64,000 nucleotides of DNA from Strix aluco (GCF_031877795.1 NC_133939.1:8785698-8849697), one strand, 5' to 3'; positions 12,476 through 27,502 are shown, counted from the first letter of the stretch. Made by a program: numbers and translations. The notes: a model not told the origin generated them from the letters alone.

Positions 12476-13661
12476 CTTTTATGTTATCCATGGAAGCATG
12501 CTTCCTCCTGGGCTAACTTTAATGTAGATTGAAAACCTGAACCCAGATTAAGTGCTTTGTTATTGCCATTAAGGCTGCCTAAATTTTCCCTTCAAAGATT
12601 TTTTCAGGATCTGAATTCCCTGCATGAGCTATGCATTAATATCTGTAACTGTAATCTATAACTTAATTGTATTTATTCTGTGGCAGAGCTTTGTAATTGC
12701 AACTGCCACTTCTTATCTTCATCAGATAAAGGTTGCATTGCTTAGACATTGAACTGGAATACTGATTGATGGGTTTTGAATTAAAAGAATCTATAGAAAG
12801 CAGTGTGAGTTTTTTTCTTTGATGCTTCTATGACAAGCACAATTTAGCTAAGAAAAAGTGTATCTCCTTTAGCTTGTTCATGCCTGACCATAAAAAGCTG
12901 AAATGTCATTTTAATGCAGGGTCTCATCCATTAGAATAATATTTTAGAGTCAGTTTTGTCAAACAGAAATAGTCCTTTTACCTCATCTGGAGAACATTTT
13001 GTAGGGATACTTTCAAATATGTTAGACCTCAACTCTTCACATACCTCATAAGTGGTATAATTTGATGATGGAAAGATTTTACTTAAAGTTTTAGAATCCA
13101 GATAAACAGAAAAAGTCATAGCAGCTGTTGCAATTAGTGCACAATTTTGAATTCACTGTAGCCCTTTAGAAAAAGTTTAAAACCATTCTTGCGATAACCT
13201 TAAGGACCTAAAGCCACTGTCCCACAAGGACTGTAAATTAGGTCCAGATATATTTATAAAAACCCACAATAATATTCTGCCTCTTTGTTTTCTTTCCCTA
13301 TGCTGCTACCAGTGTAGAGCAGTTACAGAACTGTTATGCTAGTCCTAGGAACATTCCTAGATGCGTGAGTGTATCTATTTCCTGAATGCTTTCTTTTTGC
13401 CATAAATGAGTTTTACCACTTCAGCTAGAAAAAATTACTAGCTCAGTAACCCAGAAGCAAAATCTTCTAGGTAACTGAATGCTATCATCCTGTGTTGTTG
13501 CATATGTCTCCGAACATAGACATAAGTCTCTATTTCCTGTTGATTAAGGGATGGTCTGTGTTGTAAATCTCATAAATTTATTCCTCTCACAGTGCTTTAT
13601 GGTTATTCTTTTCTGCGTGCATCTCCAGCTCCACAACAGCACTCCTGCTGTGAGAAAGGCT

Positions 13662-13703
13662 CTGGCTTCATCCTACCATATCCTATCTGAGAAATGAAGC
13701 CAG
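13662..13703. repeat. Small perfect hairpin
   Basis: CTGGCTTCAT (13662-13671) and its exact inverse ATGAAGCCAG (13694-13703) are separated by 22 bp. No flanking repeat or gene explains it; a chance occurrence in 64 kb is possible. Confidence 0.6.
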
Positions 13704-14677
13704 TGTTTAATTCTCCAGTGCATCCTGGAACGTATTAGAAAATAATTTGTTGTACTAACAGTGGCGTTTAGATGTCTGTTCATCCTTGCAGTGAATTTCT
13801 GGCTTCAAGTTGGCAGTTATCTGATAGAACTAACATTTAAGATGGATTTTTATAGTAATCTTTTAAAAAATGTAATTTAAAAAAATCCCAATGTTGTCTG
13901 ATGTAGTTAAATGAACTGATATACTTTCTGTTACTAAAATGCAGATGCAACATACTTGACACTACAAGGTGGCTCTTTAAGCATGTATATAATCAGTCAA
14001 TTTAAGAATCATTGGTGGTGGGCCAAATAATAAACTCAGGACACATTGCTGAAGTTCAGATTTCTCTCAGACATCTGACAGGATAGGTTGTTAATAGCAG
14101 TGATACCATGTGATTTCAGGAAGTGGATGCACATGCATGCAAAGCAGGGGGAAGGATCTTTTATATCTGATTTATTGATGTTGCCATTGGATATATGATT
14201 TGAAATAGGGAATTGATAAATATGGTAATTTCAGTTTTCGATAAAAAGTACCAAGTACATTTAATATAGAAGATACAAATCAAAATAAAGTTTCTTAAAA
14301 TGTGTATTTTAGAAGAAAATTTATAGATGTAGATATATAGTTATAGATATACAAAAACATATATATATAACAGAATGGCAGACTGTCTTTCACTAGAAGA
14401 GTAAAAGAAAAGAGAAAAAGAATTGAGTTAGATGATATCCAAACTGAAAAACCTAGACCTAAATATGTCAGATTAGAAGAGGATTCCACAGAAATTCAGT
14501 CATGATCATGATGATATGTTTCTCTAGTTTATATGTGAAAAGCAAGTTAACCAGTTGATTAGAAGAGTTACTTTTAAGAGAGCATTTGAAAGTTAATTTT
14601 CCAAATTTCCATTAAAAGCTTCCTAGAAATGGTGAGAACTGTACTAGTGAGCTTTTTCATATACTAGCTGGGTTTAA

Positions 14678-14770
14678 GAAGGAAGGAAGGAAGGAAGGAA
14701 GGAAGGAAGGAAGGAAGGAAGGAAGGAAGGAAGGAAGGAAGGAAGGAAGGAAGGAAGGAAGGAAGGAAGG
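14678..14770. repeat. (GGAA)n microsatellite
   Basis: About 23 uninterrupted copies of the tetranucleotide GGAA/AAGG, all purine on the plus strand. The purity suggests a young, polymorphic locus. GGAA arrays can bind ETS-family factors and can adopt unusual DNA structures, but no function is evident here. Confidence 0.98.
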
Positions 14771-17700
14771 ATCCTTACTGATGGACGTAAAAGTACATTT
14801 TTATCTATAATCCACTATATAATAACAGCTTGCGTAGAATGTTGCCAGAAAGAACTTAAGGAAGCTGAATGAATAAGGCAGAACAACCATGTTTACCTCT
14901 GTCTTGCTAAAACTATTTGGTACTTAGTGCAAAATGAAAGTATCCCCTCTGGTCTCTAGAGATTTTTCCCATTTGCCTCTTTCAGACTGTATTTGAAGTT
15001 ACAGTTATTAGTTATTTGGCTTCACCTTGATAGTATGGGAATTTCCAGATGATCTGAGGACTGAGCAGAGAAAAAAACAACATGGAATCTCCTTTTTATG
15101 AACATAGACACAGACTGTCAGGTGTGTGAAAGCAGTGCAAGTGAAGTGTCAGCTTTGGCCCCTGTGATAGCAACAGTGAAAAAAGAACTTGAGCTGTGAA
15201 GTATTTCTTCAGTACGTTTAGACTCCTTACAAGGAGTCTCCCTTCATGACAGTGGGAGAATAAATCATGTGATGAAATGAAGTGTGTTACTTGCAAAAAT
15301 ATAGATATCTGGGTAGTTTTTTCTAACCTGCCAAAGTTAGAAGTCTTTGTGGTAAGCTACGTATCTGTTAGAATTATGTTTATCGTTGCCTTTGTTGCTA
15401 GTAAAAGACAACCCTGTCAAGGAAAAGAAAGTGCATTGGTTATCAGGGTATTGTGCTCCATGGCTTCTCAGTTGAAGGATGAACTTTTTGGGGAGAGGAC
15501 TGCTGCCTGAATTAGCTCTGTTATCAAGAAATTGCAACTAATTGGCATTTAAAGGTAGAAAAAAAAAAGTCTGTTAGAACAATATTCAGCATGAGAGGGG
15601 AAAAAATAATCCCTTTTCCTCCTTGTGACTAATATAGCTACATCTTCAGCCAGCAGTCCTAAGGCTTCAAATAGCACTACGTTGTAACAGTGACAGTGGC
15701 AAAGTACAACATGTTTGTAAGGTGTATGAGCCCTAGTAATGGACAGCTGTGGAATTGCTTTATGCCTGCCTGGAATACGCTCATTGCCTTTGAAGGCTTA
15801 TTTGCTATCTCTGTTCAACAACATAGTCTTTACTTGTGAGTAAAGGTTATATTACTGCGTGGCAATCAAAGATATCTGAAGTTTCAAAGATGACATCATA
15901 TCATTATTATAATCTTTTATATAGTGTCTATTAAACAAACAGTCATTAGACTGAGTCTCTAATGGGATGCTTTGAAAGTTGAGATTTATCAAAAGCAGCC
16001 CAAAACTGTTTCTCTTCCCCCTATTAATACATTTTTCATTAGTGTCTGACCATGCAGGCTGCTGAGCAATCTGCCTTTTATCTAGCCAGCACATGTACAT
16101 AACTTTTACTTTCTGTCAGTGGATAGCATTGTGTTTTAATAGTTTTCATATCAAGGGGGAGATCTCAGTACCTTGCAGAATCTCATTCAAGCACATTTGC
16201 AATGCAGACAGTAGATTGAATTTAGATTTCTCATTACAACAAGTAACAATATTTGCATTAATCTTAAACATGGAAATACCTACTTTTGAAATCCTTGGTG
16301 CAATTACAGGTAGTTTTGCTATCCTTTCAAGGGAAAAAAAAAAAACCAACAAAAAAAGTGTTATTTCAGCAAATACTTTCATTGCGAAGAGATCAAATTA
16401 TCAGCAAATAAGCACTGAAATGACCCATGGAACAGCTTTACAAGGCTGAATCTTCTGAAAATAAGGAGCATTTGTACCAGAAAGGAGAGGAATATGAAGA
16501 AAGGGAAATCTTGTTTTGCCCAAGCTGTTTCGTGAACACTTTTTTTGCCCTATGGAATGCACATGTTGCACAATAGCACATAATGTGGTGCAGAAAAGTT
16601 CTAGGGAGTCCAGGAAGAGCTTTACTTCACAAAGAAATACCTCTTATGATAAGTGCTCTTTTCTGTGGATACTTATTACCTTTATTTTTTCTCTTGACTT
16701 ATACAAACATTTTTAGGAGGATGAATTACCAGGCAAGATAAGAAACCTGCCATCCTGTATTTAGGCACATGATCCAGTGTCTTGAGGTTTTATGCTTCAG
16801 AGAAGAACTGCAGGGAACTGTTGGTCAGCTCTGTTACTGAAATCTGTATTTATTTTGCTATTGATGATTTTGTTGTGGTGGGGCTTTTTTATTGTCATTG
16901 TGCAGGGGGAACTGAAAAGAAGAAAAATGTTATTTGTTTTAATTGGGGATGTACTCTACATTTGCCTCGGCTTCACTAAGATTTAGGCATTCCTGCTTCA
17001 AATCTGTAGTGTCTGATGAAAGAATCTGATTAATTTGAATTGGTCTGTCTTTTTGTACTGAAAACCATTCATTACCTCAGGGGAATATGTGACTGAGAAG
17101 GCAACTAGATATTCCTGAAGTTACACAAGCTGGAGTGGGAAGTGCTGCATGACACTGGGCCAGCTTTTCAAAGCATTTATGTGGCTGAAGAGGAAAAAAG
17201 GCTCTCCTAAAAAAATCTACATGATGTTCAAGCAAATTAAGTAATTATTACCTGTTAATTTTACCTAACAATTAAGCACCTGGTAAGGTTTTTGAGTGAC
17301 CTTCAGCAGTTTAAGTGCCTATCTTTTTCTTTGGTCACCAAAATACATTTGGAAATATAGACAAAAATATATGTCGTCATGCTGGGAGTTGGAAACAGAA
17401 ATGAAATTTTGTGTAATGTGATACTTAAAATGTCTACAAGGCAGACTTACTGTGTGAGAAAAATACATTCTAAAGACATATGTTGCAAGAAGCATTCTCT
17501 GAAATAATCATGCATATGTTTTTGGGAAATACTTGCCTTGTGTTCCATTGCACAAAAGATTACAAAGAAAGTTTCTAATGGAAATTTGGTGTGTTTTGGT
17601 CCTTACAGAGCTGAAACCAGACTGTTCAGAGACTATTTTGCTATGGAACTCTACTTATTCTGTTTCACTTGATAGGGAATGAGTCATCTGTTTCTGCATC

Positions 17701-20700
17701 TTTTAGGACAGTGTGAAATCTAGTTTGCAGTTCTTGTTTGTCTAGCTCCTAAGTCAGCCCCCGTGTCTGAGATTGGTTGAAGCTGATCTCAGATGAAGTT
17801 GGTATGATGTGCTACTTCTGCAGAGCATTGTGAAAGTTTGTTCTGTGCTTTCTGCTGTTTCTTAGGTATCCTAGGTCTAAAACTCACAGGTAATTCTCTT
17901 AGAATTCTTTCAGAGTAATCTGTGAGCAGCTCTTAGGAACTGAGAATGTATCTGTGTTTATATCTGAAATAATGGAACATATGTGTTGGAATAAAGGAGT
18001 AGGGATGACTAGCTTTCTCACTAGTGGTATTTTAGACCATATGTTGCCGTTAAGGATTGTCCTGAGTAACTAAGTGTCTCTGATGAGCACCGGTATCAGC
18101 GATACAGTGAAGAGGATTGACTGCATTACAGGGAACTACATTGCTGTATCTAAAAATGAGTATTTGGAGGAGCTGCTTGGTAGTGTGCTTGAGTAAGTTC
18201 TTTGCTGTGTTGCTGTAACATGTATAAAATGGTGCTTTTCTCCCCTTTTCTTCTCCAAAAATAAACTTGGAAATGTCAGCATCAAGAATGACAGCATGTT
18301 TCTTGACAGGATGAGTGAAAGATCACACAGTCATTTCACAGAAGTACTACTGAAATGTGTTAACTTCTTCTGCATGCCCTTAACATGCCCAGCTGGAGAG
18401 AAGTGTTGGAAATTGTAATGGTTATGGATAATCAGCATCAGTGTCTTGATAAGAAAAGATAAATTGAATCATGCTGATTTAGAATTAGAGAAGGGGAGCA
18501 ATGAACTACTGCGAGTCTTGTTGCACTTGATTGAATGTTACATTTCAGTGGGCTCGCCCCATACGCTATGGTTCTAAGCCCTAACAAATTATAATGGTGA
18601 CTGCATTGCATTATACCTCATTTTGTAGTAAGTGCACTGACTAGTACTTGAGAAAAATTTGGTGGGAACATGAGGATGGAGAGGGACCTTTCAGTTTAAG
18701 TATAACTTCAAATTCCAGTACAATTTTGCATTAGCTCTTCCCTCACCTTTTCTCTTGTATTTCATCTCTGCACTTCTGTACTGCTGGTTTGTATAGCTGA
18801 AAGGGGAGGGGAAAGAAAGGCCAGCCAAACAGTTACAGGAAAGCTCTTAAAGTGATTCCACAATGTTGATAAAAGCATTTTTAAGAACTGCACATCTTTG
18901 CAGTTTACTGCTGATAATCATGCTCTGTATATTTCTGCACATGCAAAAAAAGTTTTAAATGTTAGCTACTCTATAATGCTATGCACCCATAACTAACAGC
19001 TCATGTTTCTGCTCCACTCTTGAACTGTCAAATAGCTGAACATTTAAATAAAATATTCTAAATTTGAAATGCTCTTGTCACAATATGGACCTTTTCAATT
19101 TGCTCAGCATTAGAATACTGTTGTACCATGAGATAAATGGTCTCTTGTTCTCTATATAACTGTAGAGTCAATAACCACAGACTGTGTTCCCATCTCTGTT
19201 TTCTCCCCTCCTTTAATAAGAATGTGGCCCTTGAAAGATGGAATTTCATTGTGCCTCCGTGGTGTAGAAACTTAATCTTCAGGCAGTCCTATTGAAGGGA
19301 TTTGTGAAGAACTGAAATGCCAGTCTGCTTAAGTGTTCAGTGTGGATACTTATTATTAGCTATTAATATAGAGAAAGAGCTTGCTCTGATAATAAAACAC
19401 AGGGTACTGAGGGGACTCTACTTTTGTGTGCACTTTTGCTAGACAGGAGTAAATTATTTAAATAAACATTTGCTTTGAGGTTAAAAAAACTCCTTAAAAT
19501 TGAAATAGCAGTACCACACAGGTAGTATTCCAAGACAAATGTGTTAATAATAGAGGATGAATGGATGAATAGCCATGAATCTGTTATGTGATTACAGATG
19601 AGACTGTCCAAAAAAGAATATAATACAATATGATACATACTAGGAGGTTTTATTAATGTTGTACTGGAGAACTCTTCCTGTTACTGTTCACTTAAATTTA
19701 ATATAGTAGAGTCAACCAAATGATAGACATTGATGAAAGTGGATGTAGCTAGTGGAGCACATCATTCATGCCATGCCAGTAGACTTATGAGCCTCTACTG
19801 TTCAGTCCCATGAGAGCTCTTTAGGAATCTAATGCACCTTCTTGTTATAAGGTATTTGCCATTCAGCCTGCTCATGCTTATTTTACAATAAAACTGTTAG
19901 ATAGATTACACTAAGCAATTCTTTCCCGTCTTTCATCATTAGACTGTTGTATAAATGTAGACTGCAACCCTAACTCTTATTTCAGTTCTGGTTTCCATGG
20001 ATTAGATTGTAAGAGTTGCTCTTAGTCCATGTGTTTCCATGGAGTATTTCAGTGGTGTGGACTGAAATGGGGACACTGTGATCTTCTGGTGTTTTAAACA
20101 AAAGCCTCTAGGAATGAAAACAGTCAAGTTTATACACTGGAATAAGCCTAGTGACTCTGATTCTGTTAGACCACTTATCTTACTGAGATACTAGGGGTAA
20201 AGAAAATCTGAGTTGCATGGTCAAAATAGGGAATGGCTCTTTGGTATCTCTTGCAGTACAAGAATTAGGAGGAATTACATTATAATAGCAGGTGGCAGGT
20301 TCAAGCAAGCAAAAAGTTATTTTCTCAACAACTGACAGAGGCTGTTGTGTTGTGAAAAGTTTACATTGATCCGAAAAGTGACTGGAGAGTTTTATGAAAG
20401 AAAAATATGGTGAAGGCTATTAAATACAAAGATAACATCTTTTGGCTTTGAGCTACAGATCAGTAAAGGCTGGGAGAATATTGTGGTATGATGTTAGTCA
20501 TATTACATGGAAATCACAAAGGGTGCTGTTCTGCATACATGGTACTACAGAATATATCCAAAGATGAAATGTTCTAGCAACGTTAAAGGCATTTCACAAG
20601 ATTAATTAATACCATTCATTTCATAATATTAATTATATATACACCATATCTCTTTAGGTAATGGAATCTGATTTACTTTGTGTTCTTTTGTGCCAGCAAA

Positions 20701-20942
20701 ATATTTTGGTATCTATTAAGAAATCCTGGATTTCTAGAATACAGAAACAAAGAATTAAGAGTCCTTAGACATATGTGTATTTTGTATAGATTAGAGTAGA
20801 TTTGCACTTATAGCAAATATCCAGTCTTCAAGTACTGAGATAAATGTTTTATACCCTTATTTGCCCCACTAAAATTAATATGTATATTTTGAATTATTCA
20901 TATAAACCAGTAAACAAGTAATTTTTCAAATGAAAAGATCAT

Positions 20943-21318
20943 CACAGAATCACAGAATCATCCAGGTGGGAAAAGACCTTGAAGATCATCTAGTCCAACC
21001 ATTAACCCAACACTGATAGTTCTCAGCTCCACCATATCCCTCAGCACTATGTCAACCCGACTCTTAAACACCTCCAGGGATGGGGACTCCACCACTGCCC
21101 TGGGCAGCCCATTCCAACGCCTAACAACCCGTTCTGTAAAGAAATGCTTCCTAATATCCAGTCTAAACCTTCCTTGGTGCAACTTGAGGCCATTACCTCT
21201 TGTCCTATCGCTTGTTACTCCGTTAAAGAGACTCATCCCCAGCTCTCTGCAACTTCCTTTCAGGTAGTTGTAGAGGGCGATGAGGTCTCCCCTCAGCCTC
21301 CTCTTCTCTAGACTAATC
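20943..21318 (-). mobile_element. CR1 LINE, 3' fragment
   Basis: A non-LTR retrotransposon fragment of the chicken repeat 1 family, inserted in minus orientation. At 20943-20958 it ends in the CR1 hallmark 3' octamer, here as two tandem units reading ATTCTGTG on the minus strand. Inside, the minus frame still encodes the C-terminal end of the CR1 reverse-transcriptase ORF2: residues such as [14 protein letters not shown], then [14 protein letters not shown] and [15 protein letters not shown]. The element is severely 5'-truncated at about 21318, typical of CR1, and lacks the catalytic reverse-transcriptase and endonuclease domains, so it is dead. The preserved frame suggests moderate age. Confidence 0.95.
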
Positions 21319-21348
21319 TGTATCATCTGAATCATCTGTATCATCTGA
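21313..21348. repeat. Short imperfect tandem repeat at the CR1 truncation point
   Basis: A roughly 12-bp unit based on TCATCTGTA/TCATCTGAA is repeated about three times immediately beyond the 5' end of the CR1 fragment. It may mark the insertion junction or local slippage. Confidence 0.75.
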
Positions 21349-24300
21349 AATATTAGTGCTGCTGATTTTGCTTTTCTCTTGCTCACCCTTCTGTCTCCAG
21401 AAACCATCCTGTTTTCTTTACAGGTCATGACACTACAAAGGGTTTTGGTTCTGTACCTGGTCCTTTGCATTTGCAGATACTTTATGCTTTTCAAATCCTT
21501 CTTTCATGTTCTACTCTGTGAAAACCTTATTTCTTAATCATTGCATGTTCTAAGCACACAACCTGAATTAATCCTTTTCCTGTTTTTGTTATGTCGTGAC
21601 TTGGGTAGATCAGGTGGTGAACAATCACAAATACCATGAAAAAGGCAGCTGAGGGTCACACTAAATGTTATCTTTATTGCTAAAATAGGTTGAAAAACGG
21701 GTGAAGAGAAGAGGAAGTAGAGGACTCAGAAGTGTCCTCTCTGTGAGGAGCCTCTTAAACTGCTATTCATCTGCCTAATCTGCTATCCACTGTAAGACAG
21801 TGGACATTTTACTGCTTAAACCTGTAAGAGTGTATAGTACTGCTAATAAAGTATGTTTAGAACTTACTAAAGTGATTGGAACCTTGGATTAGCACAATGA
21901 AGTTTAACGTAAATGTTTGTATAATTCTGGCAAGTAGGGAATTTGATATTTTCTAACTTTCATGCTATAAAAAGGGTCTTAGTTTTCTTACCTCTAAAAA
22001 AGTAAGAATTGTCTTCACAATATGTGAATGAAATCTTTCACTTATATCTGTGAAGTAGGAGATGGATGTGTAATCTGAAAATGTGAAGTGGATCTCAGGA
22101 GACTCATCTCAGCATTATCTTGTCCCCTCTGCAAAGCTAACAAAGATTTTAATAAACTCGGTTCATTTCCTAGGTCCTCCAGTATATTCCAGTTGTTTCT
22201 GCTGGTGTCTCAAAAAGTATTCTCTTTGGACTTGTCCTCATTAGGCTTTAAATACCTTGTTGGATGATATTGGCTACCATCTGCTACCTTAAGTACTAGA
22301 ACAGAGGGCAGTGTGTTGCCACAGTGCGTTAAAATTGTTGACTTCATGGTTGGGCAGTTCCTCTAATCTTACTTACATTTTGAATCTTATCTGCCAGAGA
22401 GGGTAACATATGCACAGTGATGGACTGCACTTTTCCATGAGTATTCTAGAGCAGTAACACTTTAACTTCTAAATTGTCTGGGATCTTGGAACTGTAACTT
22501 TAAGTAACTTGGAGTACTGTAAAATAATAATTAATAGTAAATCAGTAATTAGGCTTGGTGCTTAATATATTTTACACTAAGTGTTATGTTCAGAGTGGAA
22601 ACTAGCTGTTTGCTATGCCTCATGCTTTAAGAATATTTCTAATGAATAGCAGATTAAACTAAGTCACAAATTCAGTACATTTATGTTTGTGCCACCAGCC
22701 TTTTTTTCCCAAACTTGGTCTCTGATGAAAACTATCCTGGGTGTATGTCTGTGCCTCTGTGAACTCACAGTATACTGTGAATACTTGCTAAGAGACACGC
22801 TGCTTAAGGACTCCTACTATTTGTATCAGTGAAACCATCCTAAGATTTGGATAGTAGAAAATTGTCAACCAACTTATCTGTCCTCTGTGGTCTGAACACT
22901 GAAACCAGAGTTTTAGCTAAACAAACAAGGTCTTGCAGCAAGAGGTGGAAATAAGTAATGTAATACTGCAACTATACGCACAAAAGCGAAACTTTAGCAA
23001 ACATAATTTTTGAGAGATCAGTGCTTGAGATATTTCATTTTAATTTCCAACTGTCCTCTGTTCTGCCCAGAGGCCAATTATAAATGTGTATAACCAAGGA
23101 TCTGAGATCAAGCAAGCCATCTTTTGCAACGATGTTGTTTTTAACTACAACTAAAGGTACAAAACTTGTGCTTAATAGCTACTGCACTAGCCATAAGCCA
23201 GGAAGTCCCTTTTTGCAAATTTATACCAAAACCATGGATTTACTTTTTAACAGCTCCATGTGCCTTGATTCAGCTCTATAGGAAAGACTTTTGTAAAATC
23301 AAATGAGGTTAGGACTTCTAAGCAAGTACCTCCATGGAGCTTTGGGGGCTTTCTGAGGTCCAAGTGGCCTCCAGCCTAGAGTTGTAGGCTTTTGGTAGAG
23401 CTGTTAGGGTACTTGGCCCAGTTCTGGCACTAGAACTTGGTGCTATGGAGAGTGCCACTAATGTGGTATGCTCTGCTCCTCTTGGAAGGCATGTGGGAAT
23501 TCATGGTGGGGATGAGCCCCAAATTTGTGCATTGTCCATTTGTGCATTATCCAGGAAAGGATATAATCTAATTACTGGGAGCATTCCCTGGGGAAAAGTA
23601 AGTCTTGTGTACAGGAAGGAAGTTTCCAGAGAAAACAATTATAGAAACACATAGTGCAATCATGAAATTTGGGTGGGGGGAAGGAACGATAAGAAAGCCA
23701 GTAGAAAACTAGCTGTATTCCAGACCTTCTTACTCAGACTATGCAACATTGTTGGATAGTGAGTGAGTTGAAGAGAAAGAGGGAAGAGAAACAGGAGGAA
23801 GTTAGAAGAGCAGTAAGTTAACAGTAGGTTGAATACCCAGGACTGGAAAAAATGTCAACATTGAAGCTGTACTCACTCTGATCTCCAAAGAAAAGACTGA
23901 ATTTATGGGGAAGGAATAAAATAGCAGGATAAGAGAGGGATGCAAATCCAAATTTGTGGATGCATTTCAGAAGTAGATATATCTTAAGTGTACAGGGTTT
24001 ATAATGAACAGATCTGCACAAAATATTTCAACCATGTTGCAGAAGGTTGAAGTTGACATTATCAAACCAAAATTAATTTTTTTCCTGGAATCAGGTGAAT
24101 ATCTGAGACATTTTGGATGAGCTTATAGCTATAGTACTGTTACATACCTCAGGTAGATTAAGTTTGGTTTATCCCTCATGTTTAATTCTCTGTAGCTTCA
24201 GCAAAGCTAAGCAGGTTGCTCATAGCTGTATTATACATTGCTGCTTCTGTTTTCACAGTAAGTTTGGCCACCCTGAACTTTCAGGCTCTGTTTTGCTCTG

Positions 24301-27300
24301 TGGCACCATGCTTGCTAAAAACATGGTTCTCTCTTTTACTTCTTCCATAAAGCTGAAACTTCATATGCACAACATACCTCCATGTGCTATAAAGACAACA
24401 AGTATGTATTCTTTCCATGTGTGCCCTTCACTGAAAAGACACAAAACTATAAAATGCGGCAGTGAGTTCCTCAATCATCTTCAGAAGATCATACCCACCT
24501 AGAAAATGAACACAAAAGCCCAAAGTAAAGCCCGAACTGAAGTACTAGAACAATCATGCTCATGGAACGCACTGGCCTTAATTTACACCTCAGTCTTTCC
24601 TTACAAAATTAAAAATGTCCATTATCTGGAACTAATGCAGTTGTGCAGAAATACAGGGTTGGTATTGGGAAACTGTAGCTGAAATTCTGTGGAAGATCAA
24701 TAAAATGAAGTTTGATTCCTGAGTAGTAAGCAAATCTGGATATGAATTCACTGTGAAGGTATTGGCTACTAAGTAGCTTTGAAAGTAGTCAGGGAGGCTG
24801 ATTTTTGTCAAGGAATTTTTGGATGTTATGCATTCAGTAAGCAGCTATTTTATGGAGGAAGTTTTAAATTAAATTTTATGATAACAAGTTGTTAAAGGTT
24901 TATGGAAACAGCATGGCTAATTTTATACGCGTTATTTGGAGAGCATCATCATGGAAGCAATGAACGAACATAATTTCCTTTTCCAAGGGAAATGGTTGCT
25001 GCAGTAGAGATAAGAGGTTGCAATTATAATGACAAGTAATTGAGATGATTTGAAGAGAATGTATTCAAAGTTAAATATTTCTGAAGTTTCTGTATTTTAT
25101 GTGTGTGAACTGTGGAAGTACTTCCTGAGCTTGCCTCTTCTGCATAATTAGAAACAAGTTACATTGTTTCTGGTTGATAAGCCATTAGTTACTAGTATGG
25201 TGCTAAATTTGCCCTTGTACCAAATGACCCAAAGGGGAAAAGCTGTCTGTTTGATTACAATAATAATAGCTTTTAACAATTGGATTTACTTAGCTAGATG
25301 TTAATTGATCCACTTACAACCTTCTGCAAGAAGAGTTTGTGAATGTTACACAAGACTGCAGGGAGCTGCAGGCAAAAATTAGAAGACATCTGGTGAATTA
25401 AGGGTCATGAACTGCCAAGTTCTGTTGAAGGAAAATCACATTTCAAAAAGAGTCTCGGTCAGTGCTGAACATTAAAAAGAATTATGCAAAGTTTAACTGT
25501 GGATAGTGGTGTGAACCATCTCCTTATTGTGTAGTTTCAGTTTTCACATGTGAAGGAAAACATAGGTGGTCTGAAAAATTAAAATCTGTTATAAATGAGA
25601 AGTTGGAGTTCATTCCTTATTTTCCATTGTTCTCTTGCTTTCCTTGGGGCTGAAGAGTGGAGAGATATCTGGAGGGTGTCCATGGTTATGAAATCAATAA
25701 TTTAGAAACTTGAAGGAAAGGTGTTTCTGCATCCAGTAATCTTTCAAGAAAAACAAATGACTGATGCATGGATATTTGGCAACTGGGATATCCCCAACCT
25801 TGTATAAGGTCATAGATAACATTTTAAGTAGACAGCTATTTGGAATTTCACTTAAGCAGAGCAGTATTTTTAACCTGAGATACACAGGTTTCGTATTCTT
25901 TTCCCTCCTCCACACCCTTTCTATCTTACTTAACTCTTAATCAGTTTTGACCTGTCCCGCTCCAAATACAAGAAAACTTAATCAGCATTAACTGCTGGTC
26001 TGTATATCGGCCAAGAGGGATATCCATTTAGCTGTGGAAACATAGCTAGATGGCTAACACGTGAAGGAAAAACAGGTTCTGCATGTATCTGGTTGACTAG
26101 GTTCAAGTATAATTCCCAGACTCTTCCTTAGGAATGAGTATTACATATTGCCAAGGAAAAAATTTACAAGGGAATTTAAGTTAAACAATTGCATTCCATA
26201 TGTCTGTAATTCTTAGTAGTATGAGCCACAGCTGTTGCAATAGTAACACAAGGATTTACACGGAGAGGGAGTATTTTTCACCTGTTTATCACATGGGGAT
26301 GCTTAAGTCTTCATGGATAATAATTTCTGTGTACTTTCTGATGTAAAGTAAAAACCAAAATTTTACAAAATTGAATTAGATGTCCATTACAGCACATCTG
26401 GTGCTACACTCACAATATATATAGTACGGTTGAAATACCATGGCTCAGGAAATTTGTCATCCCTGATATACTAACTTTATAGTTTACAATGACTGTTTCT
26501 GAACCTCCATTTCTTCATGTTAGATCAGGTTGCTAGCTTTTTTAAACAGGCTTAATAATAGTGCATATTTTAAAAATATCTCTGGTTAGTAGAGAATGGA
26601 GACATTTGTTCCCATTTACATCTCTAAAATTTCTCTCAGTCTCAGCACTGGGTTCCCAACGAAGTCAAAATCAAAGCCATGCACAGGAGTTGCAGCAGAG
26701 TAGGGAAAGGTATGTTCCTACTTTAGAACACCTCAGACTCTGCCATAGCAACTGCCCCACTTCCCTGAAAATGGCTAATAACAGTTGTTTCAGGAAACGC
26801 TTGTAACACTGTGTCACGTGCTAGAGGTCTGATCCAACCAGGCACCCTGTATCCTTGTGTCCTTTTGAACTTGATGTGAAGCGGTGGTGCTAATTGCATA
26901 TTGATAGGCTGAAAATATGACAATTTGGTTTGCAAATTAGTATTACTATAACTAGTGATTAAATAAGCATTGGAAACTGCTAGGCCAATGCTTTGTTACA
27001 TGAGGACTATGATGGGTCCTAGAAGAATCTGCAAATGATATTGTACAAAGCAATGCTAGTCATATATTCTATGTGGTGTGTGTACAGTTATATACAGTTT
27101 CTAGTAATGACCTATTAGTTTCTCCAGAATAAAAAACCAAAATGAATGAGCACATATTGGCTAAAGCAAAAGAACTGCCCCTTGGCCATGCTTCCGTAAG
27201 TGCTGTTTTTCCAGACTATTAATCCATACGTTTATTTATTTTGAGAAATCAGATTTTTAGTTTTGGTGGAATACTTTCAGTGAAGTACTGCTCCTTTGGA

Positions 27301-27502
27301 GCTGATGGTAAAATTCTCACTGGCTTCAGTGAAATCAGGATTTAGGTGTAAGCCACATGCTACAGCTTTCAATCGCTTCCCTACAACTACAATTCAACAG
27401 CTGAAAACAAGACTGCCTGGAGGCCTCTTGCTAAGGCTATGGAAGGGTGATTTCCATTGTAAGTAAAAAAATTAGCTTACAAACTAATACAATAAGCTTA
27501 CA

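Noticed and set aside
24113-24502. 129-codon open frame on the plus strand
   Set aside because: No family motif, no start context or poly(A) signal of note, and a low-information cysteine/histidine/serine-rich translation. Treated as chance.
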